Assembly (NCBI GenBank): GCA_013339895.1
Contig: JABACO010000005.1
Span: forward strand, 6,480,205-6,544,204
Origin: Ephydatia muelleri
Taxonomy: Eukaryota; Porifera; Demospongiae; Spongillida; Spongillidae
DNA length: 64,000 nucleotides
Reading direction: 5' to 3'
A model generated the notes under the pieces. The model ran no database searches and had not been told where the DNA came from. It saw only the letters and a program-made list of their open reading frames with translations. Position numbers and translations under genes: made by a program. Below, piece by piece: positions 12,367 through 23,894 of the stretch. Each line of letters begins with the position of its first letter. Position 1 is the first letter of the stretch.

Positions 12367-12511
12367 TAACCTAGCAAGAGTTCGCAAAAGCCATCCTTTT
12401 CTATTCATCTCATTAGGCATACTGTAGAATAAAGTGAAATACGAACAATAATAAACCTTGTACCGGTATTCAGTAATATTGAAATGTATTTTATAATGTA
12501 GTGGTTTAAAA

Positions 12512-13477
12512 CAGTGTTGCCGCGGTCAGCTATTATCGATCCGGTCACGATCACGGCTAACCGTACCGGATCGTCCCGGTCACCTTCACGGACGGTAGCT
12601 GACCGTATACAACCCCCCGATCAAAGTTGACGGTTACCGGGAAAAATCGAAGCGGTTACGGACGAACCGTAGATATATAGTGTTTGATTAAATTTAATTA
12701 ATAATGACATGAACACGTGAGTTTAGTAGTACAAGTTATGCATTGAAGTTTTTGTTGCATCGCAGAAAGATAACCCTTTCAACCCTTCCTCCATCCATAC
12801 GCCACCGTTTACGTTCCACGATAAGTTTAAGTTGAGAGAATACCCTCTCAGAGGGTGCACTTGAGGCAGGAATGGCCAAGTACTTTTGAGCCATCAAGGC
12901 AACATGTGGAAACTTCACTTCGTGGTCACTCCACCACTCCATCGCATTGTTCACACTCCAATTGGTCAGTGGCTCTTGCAGATAACATTTCAATTCCTCC
13001 AACACTATATCTCTTTTGCTTGTTTGAGTCAGAGATACATTTCTTTCAGTGGCTATACTCAAGCATTACGTCATTGACAACTTAACTAATGTATGCATTA
13101 TTGGCGATTAGAGTGGGATGATGCAATTAAGTTAGTGCCACGAGATCTGCATTGCACACGTTCAGTTCGTTCCGAGATTCGCAAACAATTCAAGCAGCTG
13201 CAAATTAAACAAGATTTGCAAAGAAGCAGCTGCAAATCGATTGCAGGATTTGCAAACAAGCAGCTGCAAATTGATTGTCAATATTTTTGCATTGCACATA
13301 TGTACCGTAAATTTTTGACGGTTCCCGGCATCTAGCTGAAAAAACTGGCGGTTCGGTGTGATTCGCGACCACCATTACGTCATGCATCTTTCTGGCGGTC
13401 ACGGGCACGGTCAGGGCCAACCGTAACGGCTGATGTGCCGGTTTTCACGGTTGTACGGGCAACCGCGGCTTCAACTG
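12512..13477. mobile_element. hAT transposon remnant with 8-bp target duplication
   Basis: The element starts CAGTGTTGCCGCGG and ends with the inverse of CAGTTGAAGCCGCGG. Both flanks are GTTTAAAA (12504-12511 and 13478-13485), an exact 8-bp target duplication as expected for hAT. At 966 bp it keeps only the C-terminal part of a transposase on the minus strand, so it cannot move by itself. Subterminal CGGTCACG/CGTGACCG-like motifs repeat near both ends. Confidence 0.9.
12736..13062 (-). pseudogene. hAT transposase C-terminal dimerisation fragment
   Basis: A 108-codon frame contains WWSDHEVKFPHVALMAQKYL and the hallmark SSAPSERVFSQ, followed by a run ending in FLRCNKN. This is the conserved C-terminal dimerisation segment of hAT transposases. 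The DDE-bearing upstream part is missing, so it is the remnant inside the element at 12512-13477. Confidence 0.85.
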
Positions 13478-13485
13478 GTTTAAAA

Positions 13486-14668
13486 CGAATACTTAAACTG
13501 TATTTTTTTTTTTAAACATGGCGCCCCAATCAATACGTTAATTATCAAGAAGCGCGAGCTTCGTGCGCATAAGCGATACTACTCAGTGCTTAAATTTTGC
13601 CGGGATAGAAGTGGTGCGTCCTGCACGAGTTGTGCGGACGGCAACAGCGAAACAGCTTGCTAATTATCAGGGAGTTAAACAGTACGTATACGTATTTTAT
13701 AATGTTCCGACTAATTGAAATACGTAACAATAATGTAAACCGGTTTTTACTAAATACGGATACGTATTTCATTTTGAGCTAGCACTAAATACTGTTGCAT
13801 CTCTTGACGTTGTTAAAAATCAAGTTCCACACTTTCCTCTGTGCAGCATCCATCTTTATCACTTATTACAATTGAAGCACACCAGCCACTATGCTGTAAG
13901 TGCAGGGTAATGACTTACTATTGTTCCACTGGTGCTGAATGCGCTTGAATAACATTATGAGTCTCCATGCTCACGAAGAAGAACAGCAGCAGACGTTAAT
14001 GGATACTTTTGAATGATTTGTAAGTTGAATGAGAATAGGTTGGAGGTGTTTGGAACTTTCATGCCATTCAATGAATATCAGTACTTGATTTCAGATGATT
14101 TGTGTGTTGTAAAAATGTATTATAATAGTAGTTAATAAAATCGAAGCTCAAATCAAATCATCAGGTAAAACAGCTAAATCAAAAAGGTTCAGACTTCAAA
14201 ATGATATAAGGTTGCAGAGCTTCTGGGCTCTGCCCAGACCTTCATGGGGGAGCTTGCAGCACTCCCCCATACTCTATGGCTGTACTCCCCTCCTGCACCC
14301 ATTTGGTCCATGGCATTCATAAATCATTTCTGCGTGTACCACCCTTACTAGCATACTGTTACAATGTTCTAATCCCCACCCCCCCCCCCCCCCCCCCCCT
14401 CCCCCCATCCCCCTTAATTGATTGCCGACATGTAAGTAACGGTTATTCACAAAAATGGATGAGGCTCAAACCCCTACCTCTTCTACAGCCTCTTAGAAAT
14501 TGCCAAGATTCAGCTAAACAAAGCCTGTTTACAGGTGTCTGTACTTAGTTAAAATTTCAATAAATGTTAATGCAAACTTTATTGGGATTACACATACAGT
14601 AGACATCTATGGGGAAGACCTCAATATTTATAATGCATACCTACTATGTTTGCTGCCAACCTCCACAG
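13486..14668. other. Copy B intron 2, last part: repeats, no gene
   Basis: A short frame near 13600-13700 (RVVRTATAKQLANYQ) looks like a mobile-element scrap of unknown family. A poly-C run is at 14379-14401. Positions 14455-14575 are a repeat also present at 62750-62860 (shared core AAGATTCAGCTAAACAAAGCC). Nothing else is recognised before exon 3 at 14669. Confidence 0.5.
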
Positions 14669-15534
14669 GATAGACGCTTCCTACCTTCCCATAACCCTGC
14701 CCATCAACTACAAAGCTGTGAGGTGTAATGGAACAGAGACATCTCTCAGCCAGTGTTCTCACTCTGAGACCACCACTGGGTTTACCCATGCCTCTGATGC
14801 TGCTGTGGTCTGCAGACAGAGTTAGTTATTGTGTGGATGATGGCTAGCTCCCTCTTACCCCCCTTATCCCCCTTCCTCCCATATAAGGTGTCTCTGATGG
14901 AGATGTACGTTTGGTAGGATCCCCCACCAATGGACAGGGAGCAGTTGAGATATATGACCAGACATCACTGCAGTGGTATCGAGTGTGTCCTACAAGATGG
15001 ACATCCAGTTATGCCTCTGTAGTCTGTCAGAAGTTGGAATACAATAATGGTGTGTCATACAGATACAGGTAAATATAAAACTTGCATTTTTAACTGGGAA
15101 TGAAAAAATTATATCTTAACTGTACCATTTATACCAGCAACAGAAATTAATGAACAGCTTTCAACAGACAATTAATTATTTCGTGCACATGATTAAAAAC
15201 TGTGTTAGCTGTATCTACGATTGATAGCTTAAATGCATTAAGAAATGCAAAAACATTTTTAGATCACTGCATAGGTTGTAATAGGCAACGCTGTACGAAA
15301 TAAAAGTAATTATTATTATGTTTTGTGGAATTACTTTTTTGTTTATTTCTGAATTCAAAATAACAGTCTTGCAAGTAATGGTGGGTCTACTGAAGTCATC
15401 AGTAACCTGTACATCTTCAAAGTGCTCCATATCTGGAACATGTTTAGAGGCAACAGTTGATTCCTATGGAGGAGTTAACTGCTCCAGTTCAGGTTAGCCT
15501 GGCTAAAGAAGACTAGTAGTGAGCATTCATATTC

Positions 15535-15760
15535 CAGCTGTTCAAAAGTTCATGCACATTTCCCGCTCGATTCTCACCATTATTGCAAGCAACCCATGTT
15601 TGTTCTCCCAATCCACAATAATTCTTTGTTCCGTCCTTTCTCTGCCTTAAACTAAGCTAGTCTCTCGGCTAGCGTTTGCAATTGTTTCTACACCCAGGCA
15701 GTGAGTTTATGCATGTAGATAAGGAGAAGAAGTAGAAGAAGACTTCTCACTTCACTACCA
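15535..15760. mobile_element. Left arm of an old GGGACAG-family palindromic element
   Basis: Positions 15540-15600 resemble the inner arm of the elements at 8842 and 45161 (for example the stretch ending TTTCCCGCTCGATTC). They are the inverse of 18880-19020. The arms are separated by about 3.1 kb of repeats. High divergence indicates an old copy. Confidence 0.5.
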
Positions 15761-16134
15761 AATTAATGGATCCAAGTGAATTCGAATGCTTGCCTCTCCT
15801 ATGGCAGCATTGAACACGGCATTTGAAAGGCTACATGTATTTGCTATCTTTTCTTGTAATACATTGCCATCATCCTTGCTAAAATTCCTGCCTTGCCCAC
15901 TCGGCTACAATTGCAGTGATTTCTGGTTGCTATTTCTTTACAACAATTTTCAGCACAACATGCGCTCATGCTGGCTCACACTTGTGCACACACTTGCATT
16001 GTTGCATGCATCGACCTGTACACCATCATATGGCCACACTCAAGTACAAACAGTTAACTTGCACAATGGTTATGCATGTACTTGTTTGTCAATAATGTTG
16101 GAACACACACACACGCAAGCATTGTGACATGCAC

Positions 16135-17636
16135 ATGCATTCTATTCCATTTAACTGCTGTTATGCATATTTGTACAGGCCACTGATTTTCTGTACCGAC
16201 TCTCTGTGTATTGATGTACGTATCCTCTGTACAAGTATTCCTTTGACAACTACTCTTTGTGCATGTTGAGTTCCCATATAACTTGTTCTTTGTACATGAA
16301 ATAGAGCCAGCTCACTTGAGACCGATACATAGATACATGCAGCTACATGCACTGTACCATAGGATTGGTCCTCTGTACATGCACCATGTCCCCATAAACG
16401 ATTGGCTCTTTGTAATGTTCATCGTGTCCTCATAAAATTGATCCGTTGTAAGCACATCAGGGCCCCATAGGATTCGTACTATAAAGAAAGGTATACATCC
16501 ACTGTACCCTTGACCAACATACTGTATAAACATGGCAAAGAATGACACTATGTTCACAACATGCGTAAGGCTTTAAGTTCCTGCACACTCACATTATGTA
16601 TAGGCTGTGGCCAATTGAGAAGTGTAGCTTTCCTATTTGGCACATCCCTTGATCAACTCATCATTCTTTATGCTTTTTCAACTAGCTGTACCACTTGATG
16701 TGACTTCAATTTTGTTTACCCACACAATGTTCAGCTCACGCAGGTACATGAACTTGTCCTGATGCTGGTTCACACAGCCGTTTAATTTACCAGTATAGAT
16801 TGTGTAAATGCCATTACACATGTCGCAAAACATATAACACTCCACATACATATTCTCCACGCACGTTGAGTTTCCACATGTATTCTATTCAATTTAACTG
16901 CTGTTATACATGTTTGTGCGTGCCATTGATTTTATGTACCAAGTTTTTGTACTTATTGTGTTTTTTTCTCTGTATTGTTGCACATATCCTCTGTAGTATT
17001 CCTTTTGACAACTACTCGATGTGCATGTTGAGTTCCCATATAACTGGTTTCTTTGTACATGATAATGTCACATAGAGCCCTCACTTGAGACTATACATAA
17101 GTACATAAAGTTACATGCACTGTCTTATAGGATTGGTCCTTTGTACATGCACTGTGATCGCATAGGATTGGTCCTTTGTACATACATCATGTTCCCATTG
17201 CATTCGTCCTTCGAACATGACAATATATATGATTGGTCCATTGTACATGCATCCTATCACCGTTGGGTGGGTCATTGTAAATGCATCGTGTTTCCATAGG
17301 ATTCGTCATCTCAACATACATCATGTCCCTGTGGGATTGGTCCTACAATTGTATGCATACAATGTACACTTGCCCAGCACACTGTTTACATATGGCTAAT
17401 AACAACACCTATGTTCACCACAACACGTGTAGGGCATTAGTTCCTACACACTGGCATTATCTTTCTGTGGCCGGTGGAGAAGCATCTAACCCATTTGGCA
17501 TAACCTTTGCTCAACTCATCGTTTTTATGCCTCTCCTACCAAGCTGTACCTTTTGCTGTGTGCTGGTTTATACACCCGTATGTATTGGTATAGATTTTGT
17601 TAATGAACCTTTATCATTCTTGAGCACAACACACAT

Positions 17637-17669
<33 letters not shown>

Positions 17670-18590
17670 ACACACACACACACAACACACACATATGTTC
17701 ATACACTGACACATACAGATACACTCCTAATATCACACACTCACAGATGCATATCAGAGTTCGATTGGCTATATTCTGCCATGAAGACAGTCAATGATAC
17801 TTCTTTGAAACAAATATGAATAATTAAGTATTTGCAGATAGAAATCTAAAGATGTATGAATTAATTTAATAATGATGCATATGATTGTGTCAACAAAAAT
17901 GTCATTTTCAGCTATCGTTCCCTGGAGAGATTTTCAAAATTATATTGTTGGCCACCGGCCATAGGTAGGCCAGGTCCACAGTTCCTGCAACATGTGTATC
18001 ACTTTAATGTCCTACACACTTGCATCATCATCTTTCTCTAGTTAGTGTACAAAGGGTCTAATAAAGCGTTCCTGGTTGGCATAATCCTTGGTCAACTTCA
18101 CATCATATAATATGCTGCTCCCAGCTATGTGGCTTACAGTGTATGTACAAGTGCAGAGATTTTGGCCTTTATTTGCTTGCACACACACGTTCAGCTCACA
18201 GTGAGTAAGTACATGAACATGACCTCAAAAAAACCTTATGCATGAGTATATTTTGTGCAGATGGGTCAGTACAATCCTTGAGCGTGCACACACACACACA
18301 CAAATGCACACACACAATACTTATGCACTAATATTACACATGTGTCAAAACTTTATAACACTCTCTAATTATGACTATAACCACGTAGCGTAAGTCTGTC
18401 CCTCTGACTCATTCTCTGCACGTTTATCATGAAGTTTGAACACTCAAGAGGCCACTGATTTTATTCTCAATTTCTGTGCCACTTTCTGTTTTTTCTTCTG
18501 TATGTATTGTTGTATGTAGGTCTCTCTAGACGTATTCTCTTCCATTAGTACTCAGTCTGTACAAGTGCTCAACTCACATACATGTATATG
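16135..18590. repeat. Diverged ~745-bp tandem repeats (three or more units)
   Basis: Unit 1 begins near 16135 (TCTATTCCATTTAACTGCTG) and unit 2 near 16877 with the same opening and the same order of landmarks (GTTGAGTTCCCATATAAC, then several TAGGATTGGTCC motifs). Part of a third unit lies at 17985-18200, and a fourth opening is near 18440. Within units, TAGGATTGGTCCTTTGTACATGC recurs as a shorter sub-repeat. No coding potential is evident. The array fills intron 5 of SRCR copy B. Confidence 0.7.
17637..17697. repeat. (CA)n microsatellite
   Basis: A CA dinucleotide run with a few interruptions. A TG counterpart lies at 18660-18716. The His-Thr frames over them are artefacts. Confidence 0.9.
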
Positions 18591-18869
18591 TTTTGAGTAC
18601 CGTCATTATTAGAAAGTGTTATAATGTTTTGCCAGATGTGTAATAGTGTATAGGTTGTGTGGTGTGTGTGTGTGTGTATGTGTGTGTGTGTGTGTGAGTG
18701 TGTGAGTGTGTGTGGTAAAGGTTCATCTATGCTGCTAAGGTGTGTGTACCAGCTTTCCTCCGCTGCTGCTGCAAGGTGCAAGATTATTATACACATTCAT
18801 TAAGTTGGTTCCATCGTCTTGCAAACTGAGAAGTTATCTTCTCATTTGCCTCATGTATGGGTGAGGCAA

Positions 18870-19382
18870 AAACAGTTACGAACAGCTAGCTTAGTTCAAG
18901 GTGAAGAATGGGTGGAGAATGGCAGAACAAAGAAGTTATCAAAATTTATTGTGGATTGATATATGCAATAATGGCGCAAATTGAACAGGAAATGTGCATC
19001 AACTTTGCACAGCTGCATCTACGGATAGAGTAAAAATTAACCAACATAAAAATCAATAGCGACAGGACCCCTCTACGTGTACACGGAATTTGTGAACGTT
19101 CTCACATGAAGATGTGGTGGTTTTGAACCTCATGATGTATCAGACCTCGTAGCATCGGCACTGTCTTGTTATAAGACACCAAAATAGGTTTTCACATACA
19201 TGTAACAAAATTGTGTCGTATGAAGTTTTAAACATAAGAAGTCAAAGTGTTACCCATTTGGAAGTAATAGCGATTCAAACGTGATGCATTTTTGTAACTT
19301 TTATACATAACGATACGGCATTTTCGTAGGAATCGACCCTATTATTATATATGCGAAGGCTCATAAAACTGTCCCATGGTAT
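18870..19382. mobile_element. Right arm of the old GGGACAG-family palindromic element
   Basis: The order of motifs matches the right arm of the younger elements: an AAAATTAACCAAC stretch, GGACCCCTCTACG, GATTCAAACGTGATGCATTTTT, and finally ACTGTCCCATGG at the end. It pairs with 15535-15760. Confidence 0.55.
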
Positions 19383-20392
19383 TTATTGATTATCGGTATT
19401 ATTTCATCATGCCAACATGCATCGTACACATGTAATACTCACTGAATAGATGCGATAATGGAACAATGCTTCTGCCCCTTCCTCGTCATGCAGCTGACCT
19501 AGGAGACCCGTCCGGTGACCTTCTTATTGCAGCAACAGTATTGGGGTCACTTACTGTGGCAGGGTGTATAGTCTGCTGCGCCTGCATCTACGCCATTATG
19601 CATACTCTGCATCAGCGAACGGGAACTCATCTAGCCTCACGGCCAGTACATTACCGTAACAATTCACAGGTATGATTCAAGTTAGCAGTGGGAGGTAACG
19701 AGGATGGTAGTGTATGTATGTATGCCTTGTGCATGATGGAGTTAGGGCAACATATACAGTGCAATGTGAAGCTTGTGAAGAATTTTCAGCTGTTACATCT
19801 AGACAGTTGCATGCTGATATACATCAACCAACCCCTTTTAAATATTTCTAAGAGGATAGCTGGTTGCAGGAGATAGGATGTTAGTCAGAACACTTAAATC
19901 AGTTACCGCAATAGTGTACAATGATAAGACCTTGAAACGTTAAAAAATGCATGACATACTATGTCGTTGGGGGTGTGGCTGAAGGGAGGCAGTTTGGGGC
20001 AAGTGTATGGCTTTACCCTCTTCAATTAGCCATGTATATTGTGCCTGAATGCACAAGTAGCAACAGGCTGTGGTGACCACCACTACCACTACTGCCCCAG
20101 TCATCACTGAAACCATCACCACCCGTCCAAGGGAGCCAAATGTACCAACTACTAGAAGGCCCTCCTTCAAGCCAGTGGACTCGCAGCTGAAGCAGGCTCC
20201 ACCCCCCACATATCATGATGCTTTAAAATGCAATGAAGCACCTCCGGTTCCTCCTCCCCAGTACAATGCACCTCCTCCCCAGTACAATGCTCCTCCCCCT
20301 GAGCACTCGGAATGATATCTTGACATGGTGATGCTATTTGACAGAGATCCAGTTAGAATTTCTGAATTGGGACAGACATAATTATGTATGTT

Positions 20393-20398
20393 ATTAAA
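20393..20398 (+). promoter_or_regulatory. Possible polyadenylation signal of SRCR copy B
   Basis: ATTAAA lies 78 bases after the tail stop codon and is followed by T-rich sequence. It is a weak, common motif. Confidence 0.3.
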
Positions 20399-20857
20399 TT
20401 AATGTGCTTTTATGCTCAAGGCTTTACTTTTTTATTATTATATTTCCTGTATCATTGTGAGGTATGGGCGTTTATGGGACATGTACAGTGTAGGTGTCAG
20501 GTGCCATGAGTGAAATGCCTACATCAACACGTAGGGATATGACATCGGTGATGTAAAAATGGAGTAATGACCATGAGCATGAAAGGAAAATGAAACTCAG
20601 ATCTTTATTTATCAAGTTTTAATGAAGAAGTAATGACACCGCCCTACATGTATGTGTAGCATACATTCTATAAGTATCAGTCATTCAATATGCAGCAACA
20701 CTCATTTCCTTTGAATTTGAGTTATGGGCGGTAAAGAAGGAGCGGAACTAGGTACGAAGGCGGCCAGTGCATGGGACTTTTTTTCAAACCGCACTGTTTT
20801 GTGTGACCACACATCAGCTCGATGGCCAACATAGGTGTTGATTTGTTAATGCAGTAC

Positions 20858-20898
20858 CTATTTTTAGCTACCAATAACTATGATGTAATAGTCGCAAA
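20858..20898 (+). promoter_or_regulatory. Orphan copy of the SRCR upstream block
   Basis: The block TAGCTACCAATAACTATGATG followed by TAATAGTCGCAAA matches those before copies A and B with a few changes. No signal-peptide exon or SRCR exon follows. A frame with a possible donor (GCAG then GTAAAG at 21165) lies downstream but is not recognisable. Confidence 0.4.
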
Positions 20899-22115
20899 TA
20901 GTTATGCAACAGTCTTGAGCACTGGCGATACGATAACCAAAATATATATTGCGGATCACGTGGTTTATGACTCGAGGCCGGGTACGCATGCGCAATCAGC
21001 TCTTGAAATGTGGTCATTCAGCGGTTGTGTGTGATGTTTCGCGTGACCAGGCACTACTATTCAGTGCATGGTGTATTTTACTTGTTTACTTGCTCGCCAC
21101 CAGACCGGCAGTGATTGCAATCAACCCATGCTATTCGTTAAACGTGAAATTCCGAGGCTGCAGGTAAAGTTGAGATTTAATTGTTCATGCTATGCTTCAC
21201 GGCAGTGTTTAGCCAATTAGCAGTTTTTCAGCTTTATTCTACCCGCCCATGCAGATGGAGGTGCTCGATGTTTCAGTGCAGAAGGAGTATTTCACTGCGT
21301 GCAAATTTCTGGTTTGCTAGTTGTAGTAGCTATCTCAGCTTGCAAGAAATTCTGAAGCTAACATATTATTGGACTGAAGAGTTTCCTGTCACGATGGCTG
21401 TGAGGTGGAGCGGAATTACATAGTCGACTAGTATAAATTTGCCTTGACGTCTGTGCCGGCTGTGTACATGATCACAATGATCGGAAGACCGGGGACAGTT
21501 GTGGAAATCTGAACTAACATGTATGCGCAAAACACACCAGCAGCCTGGTAGTCTATTTCAAGGTCTATACATTGAAGGAAAAAGGGTATATCGTTATTGC
21601 TACAAGCCGTTCTCCAGGGAACACTCACTCTTTCTAGGCACATTGAACGGCATCACAAGACCAACTAAAGAATGATATCTTAGTATAGTTAGTGCCAAAA
21701 ATGAAATATCAGTTCTAAAGCCAAATGAGAAATTGCAGCTCGAGCAGTATTTTACATCACATCAGTCTGCACACAAGTCGAGCACAATAAAGCATGCATG
21801 AAGTGATAAGTTGCTCTCACCCAGTTCCTGCTGACAGTGAATTTGCTGCATGCATCCTAAGAGATTCCTTCAAAATGCCTTTCAGGACAAATGTCCCCAA
21901 AATTATAGACAGGCTGTATCACTGTACACTTACTGCTGCATAGAGTGGGCGTGGTCCGGCCTGGCAAGTCCCTGGCCTGTCAGGCCGGTCTGACAGCTGG
22001 CCTTTGGCATCTCTGTATACAAGAGTGGACGCCTTAAACGCGACGCGGCTGTCAAGACACCGTTAACCATTCTGTCAATTTTTTTTACCTCACTATCAGT
22101 GTAGCAGGATAGCCT

Positions 22116-22151
<36 letters not shown>

Positions 22152-23894
22152 CAATTGTCCGGCCGAACAACGTATATCCTAGGGTACGTTGTAACCCCTA
22201 GGACAATAATTCTTATAGAGCTAGGAGTATTGGTCCGCTTTAGGATTTGCTGTCTCCCTTCGTTTAAAGCAAGGCCTTACCATCAATCGATAATTTTTAG
22301 TGCAGTTGCGCTCTCCTGAAGAACTTTGAGTATTGATCACTTTGATGATCAACATATTAGCTATTCCTTGCCCCACGCAGCGTCATTCCAATACATTGAG
22401 GACATCTATGCATTTTAAGTCAAAAATATTTTCCGATTGCATCAGTGGATAGAGACAAATCGGAAAATCATAATGATATATATTTTATGGCATTTGCACT
22501 GAAAGAAAAAGTGCTAAAAATTGTCAAAGAATAAGGAATTAGTTGTTGCGGTTGCGGTCATTACGTAATGCAGTAAGTCATGCTTTACGTCAAGAACTAG
22601 TAAACTAATGTAACCGCGGTTTGTGCACGAGATCTCAGATCGATCCTCAACACATAACCATTTGCGGAAATGCTTCTTCTAAGTCGGAGGTGGCAACTGA
22701 GCTTTATAGCCGCGCCTCAGCCTGTCTTCTTCCTCAGTTCACTAGCGTTTGTGTCCAAATATTTTAGTTCTGTGCCTTAGTTGAATATCATGAGAATTAA
22801 GGAGGAGACCAGATTGCGAGTACCGTTATCTCGGAGTCGCCTTTTCTGTCATGTCGGCCCGATTCCTTTTGAGATAGAGCAAACCTTCCTTCACCGCGAA
22901 ACTGTATTGCTCTTCTGCGAATCGATACTCGCCGTGTTTCAGATCCTTACTAATCTCGTTGTAGAGTGGTATTTACTGATCTTCATCGTTCACTCTTATA
23001 GAGCCAATGCGTCACACACTTCCGTTTGAGAACATGTGGCGAAGATAAATAGCAGGTGTTATACGGTATAGAGACTCGAGGCTCAAAGTAACACATCCGA
23101 ACCAAGAGATTGAAGTTACAACATTAACAGCGGAGGGAAGGGAGGGGGGAGGGGACAAGCTATCCTTAAAGCGGACAACGTATACTGGTGTCCAGCCAAT
23201 CCGGGGGGACAAACTATCCTGTTACACCGGTGCTTATACTCAAACCATCGAATGCACTTGGTCTAATGCAAAGAAAAAAATCAAACAAATGAACGGCACC
23301 TCCAAGAAGCTGTTCTCTACGTATCTGCTGGAATTTCTGTGGAGGAAAAGAAATTGGGAAAAGAAATTGGGAAGAAACTGAACACCATTTAGCACATGTC
23401 TGTACACAATGTGTAAACTGTTACAATTTTATAACCTTGTTTATGCTATAGATTTTGAGTCAGTTCACTAATGATCAGATTATGACTTGACGGAAACAGG
23501 TATGTAAATGTGTAGTATTTTGTTTTAATTCAGTCTTCGTGTACATGTACGGCGCTGTATACTACCTAATTTTATTTCATGCTAAAAATATTGAAGCTGT
23601 GTAATCACAAATGCTTAGTTCTTTACTGCGAATGCATGAACGTTAGCTTCATGCCCAGACGAACATTACATAAGCATCATTGCTTAATAAGTGTTTGTGC
23701 AAATGGTGGTTTGAGCACGAGACTACATGAATGTATCTGCAGTCAGTGTTTCTGTGTTTTGTCAAAAGATTGGAAGAAGGAGGCGCCACTAGGAACTACT
23801 CATGTTTGGGCTGATTGAGCACACGGCGGTTTGAAAGGTAGGCCCTCCTTTATAGAGCACTTTATCGCAAATTTCTTCTTCAGATAGTGTGGCA
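20899..23894. other. No gene recognised; contains poly-C tract at 22119-22148
   Basis: Open frames near 20949, 21181, 22781 and 23579 have no recognisable domain. A 30-base C run lies at 22119-22148. The stretch may hold a lost relative of the receptor genes after the orphan upstream block, but no SRCR motif is visible. Confidence 0.45.

Larger units (their letters stand above)
6367..20315 (+). pseudogene. SRCR receptor copy B, damaged (two SRCR domains, one membrane segment, PPxY tail)
   Basis: Predicted exons: 6367-6415 (signal peptide MWRATLLAVLLVPSCL), 6470-6680 and 14669-14820 (SRCR 1), 14888-15068 and 15367-15492 (SRCR 2), 19494-19669 (membrane segment), 20067-20315 (tail). Intron phases match copies C and D. 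Two defects stand out. Exon 5 is 126 nt where the reading frame needs 125 or 128, giving a stop at 15458-15460 and a product of about 228 residues. In exon 3 the conserved Cys of the GCTHASD motif is Phe (TGT to TTT). The two exons for a third SRCR domain are absent, and the 4-kb intron there is full of repeats. The membrane exon differs from C and D: it has one hydrophobic run (LLIAATVLGSLTVAG then IVCCACIYAIM). The tail keeps PPTY and two PPQY motifs. A possible ATTAAA polyadenylation signal is at 20393-20398. A sequencing indel in exon 5 could restore the gene. Confidence 0.75.
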
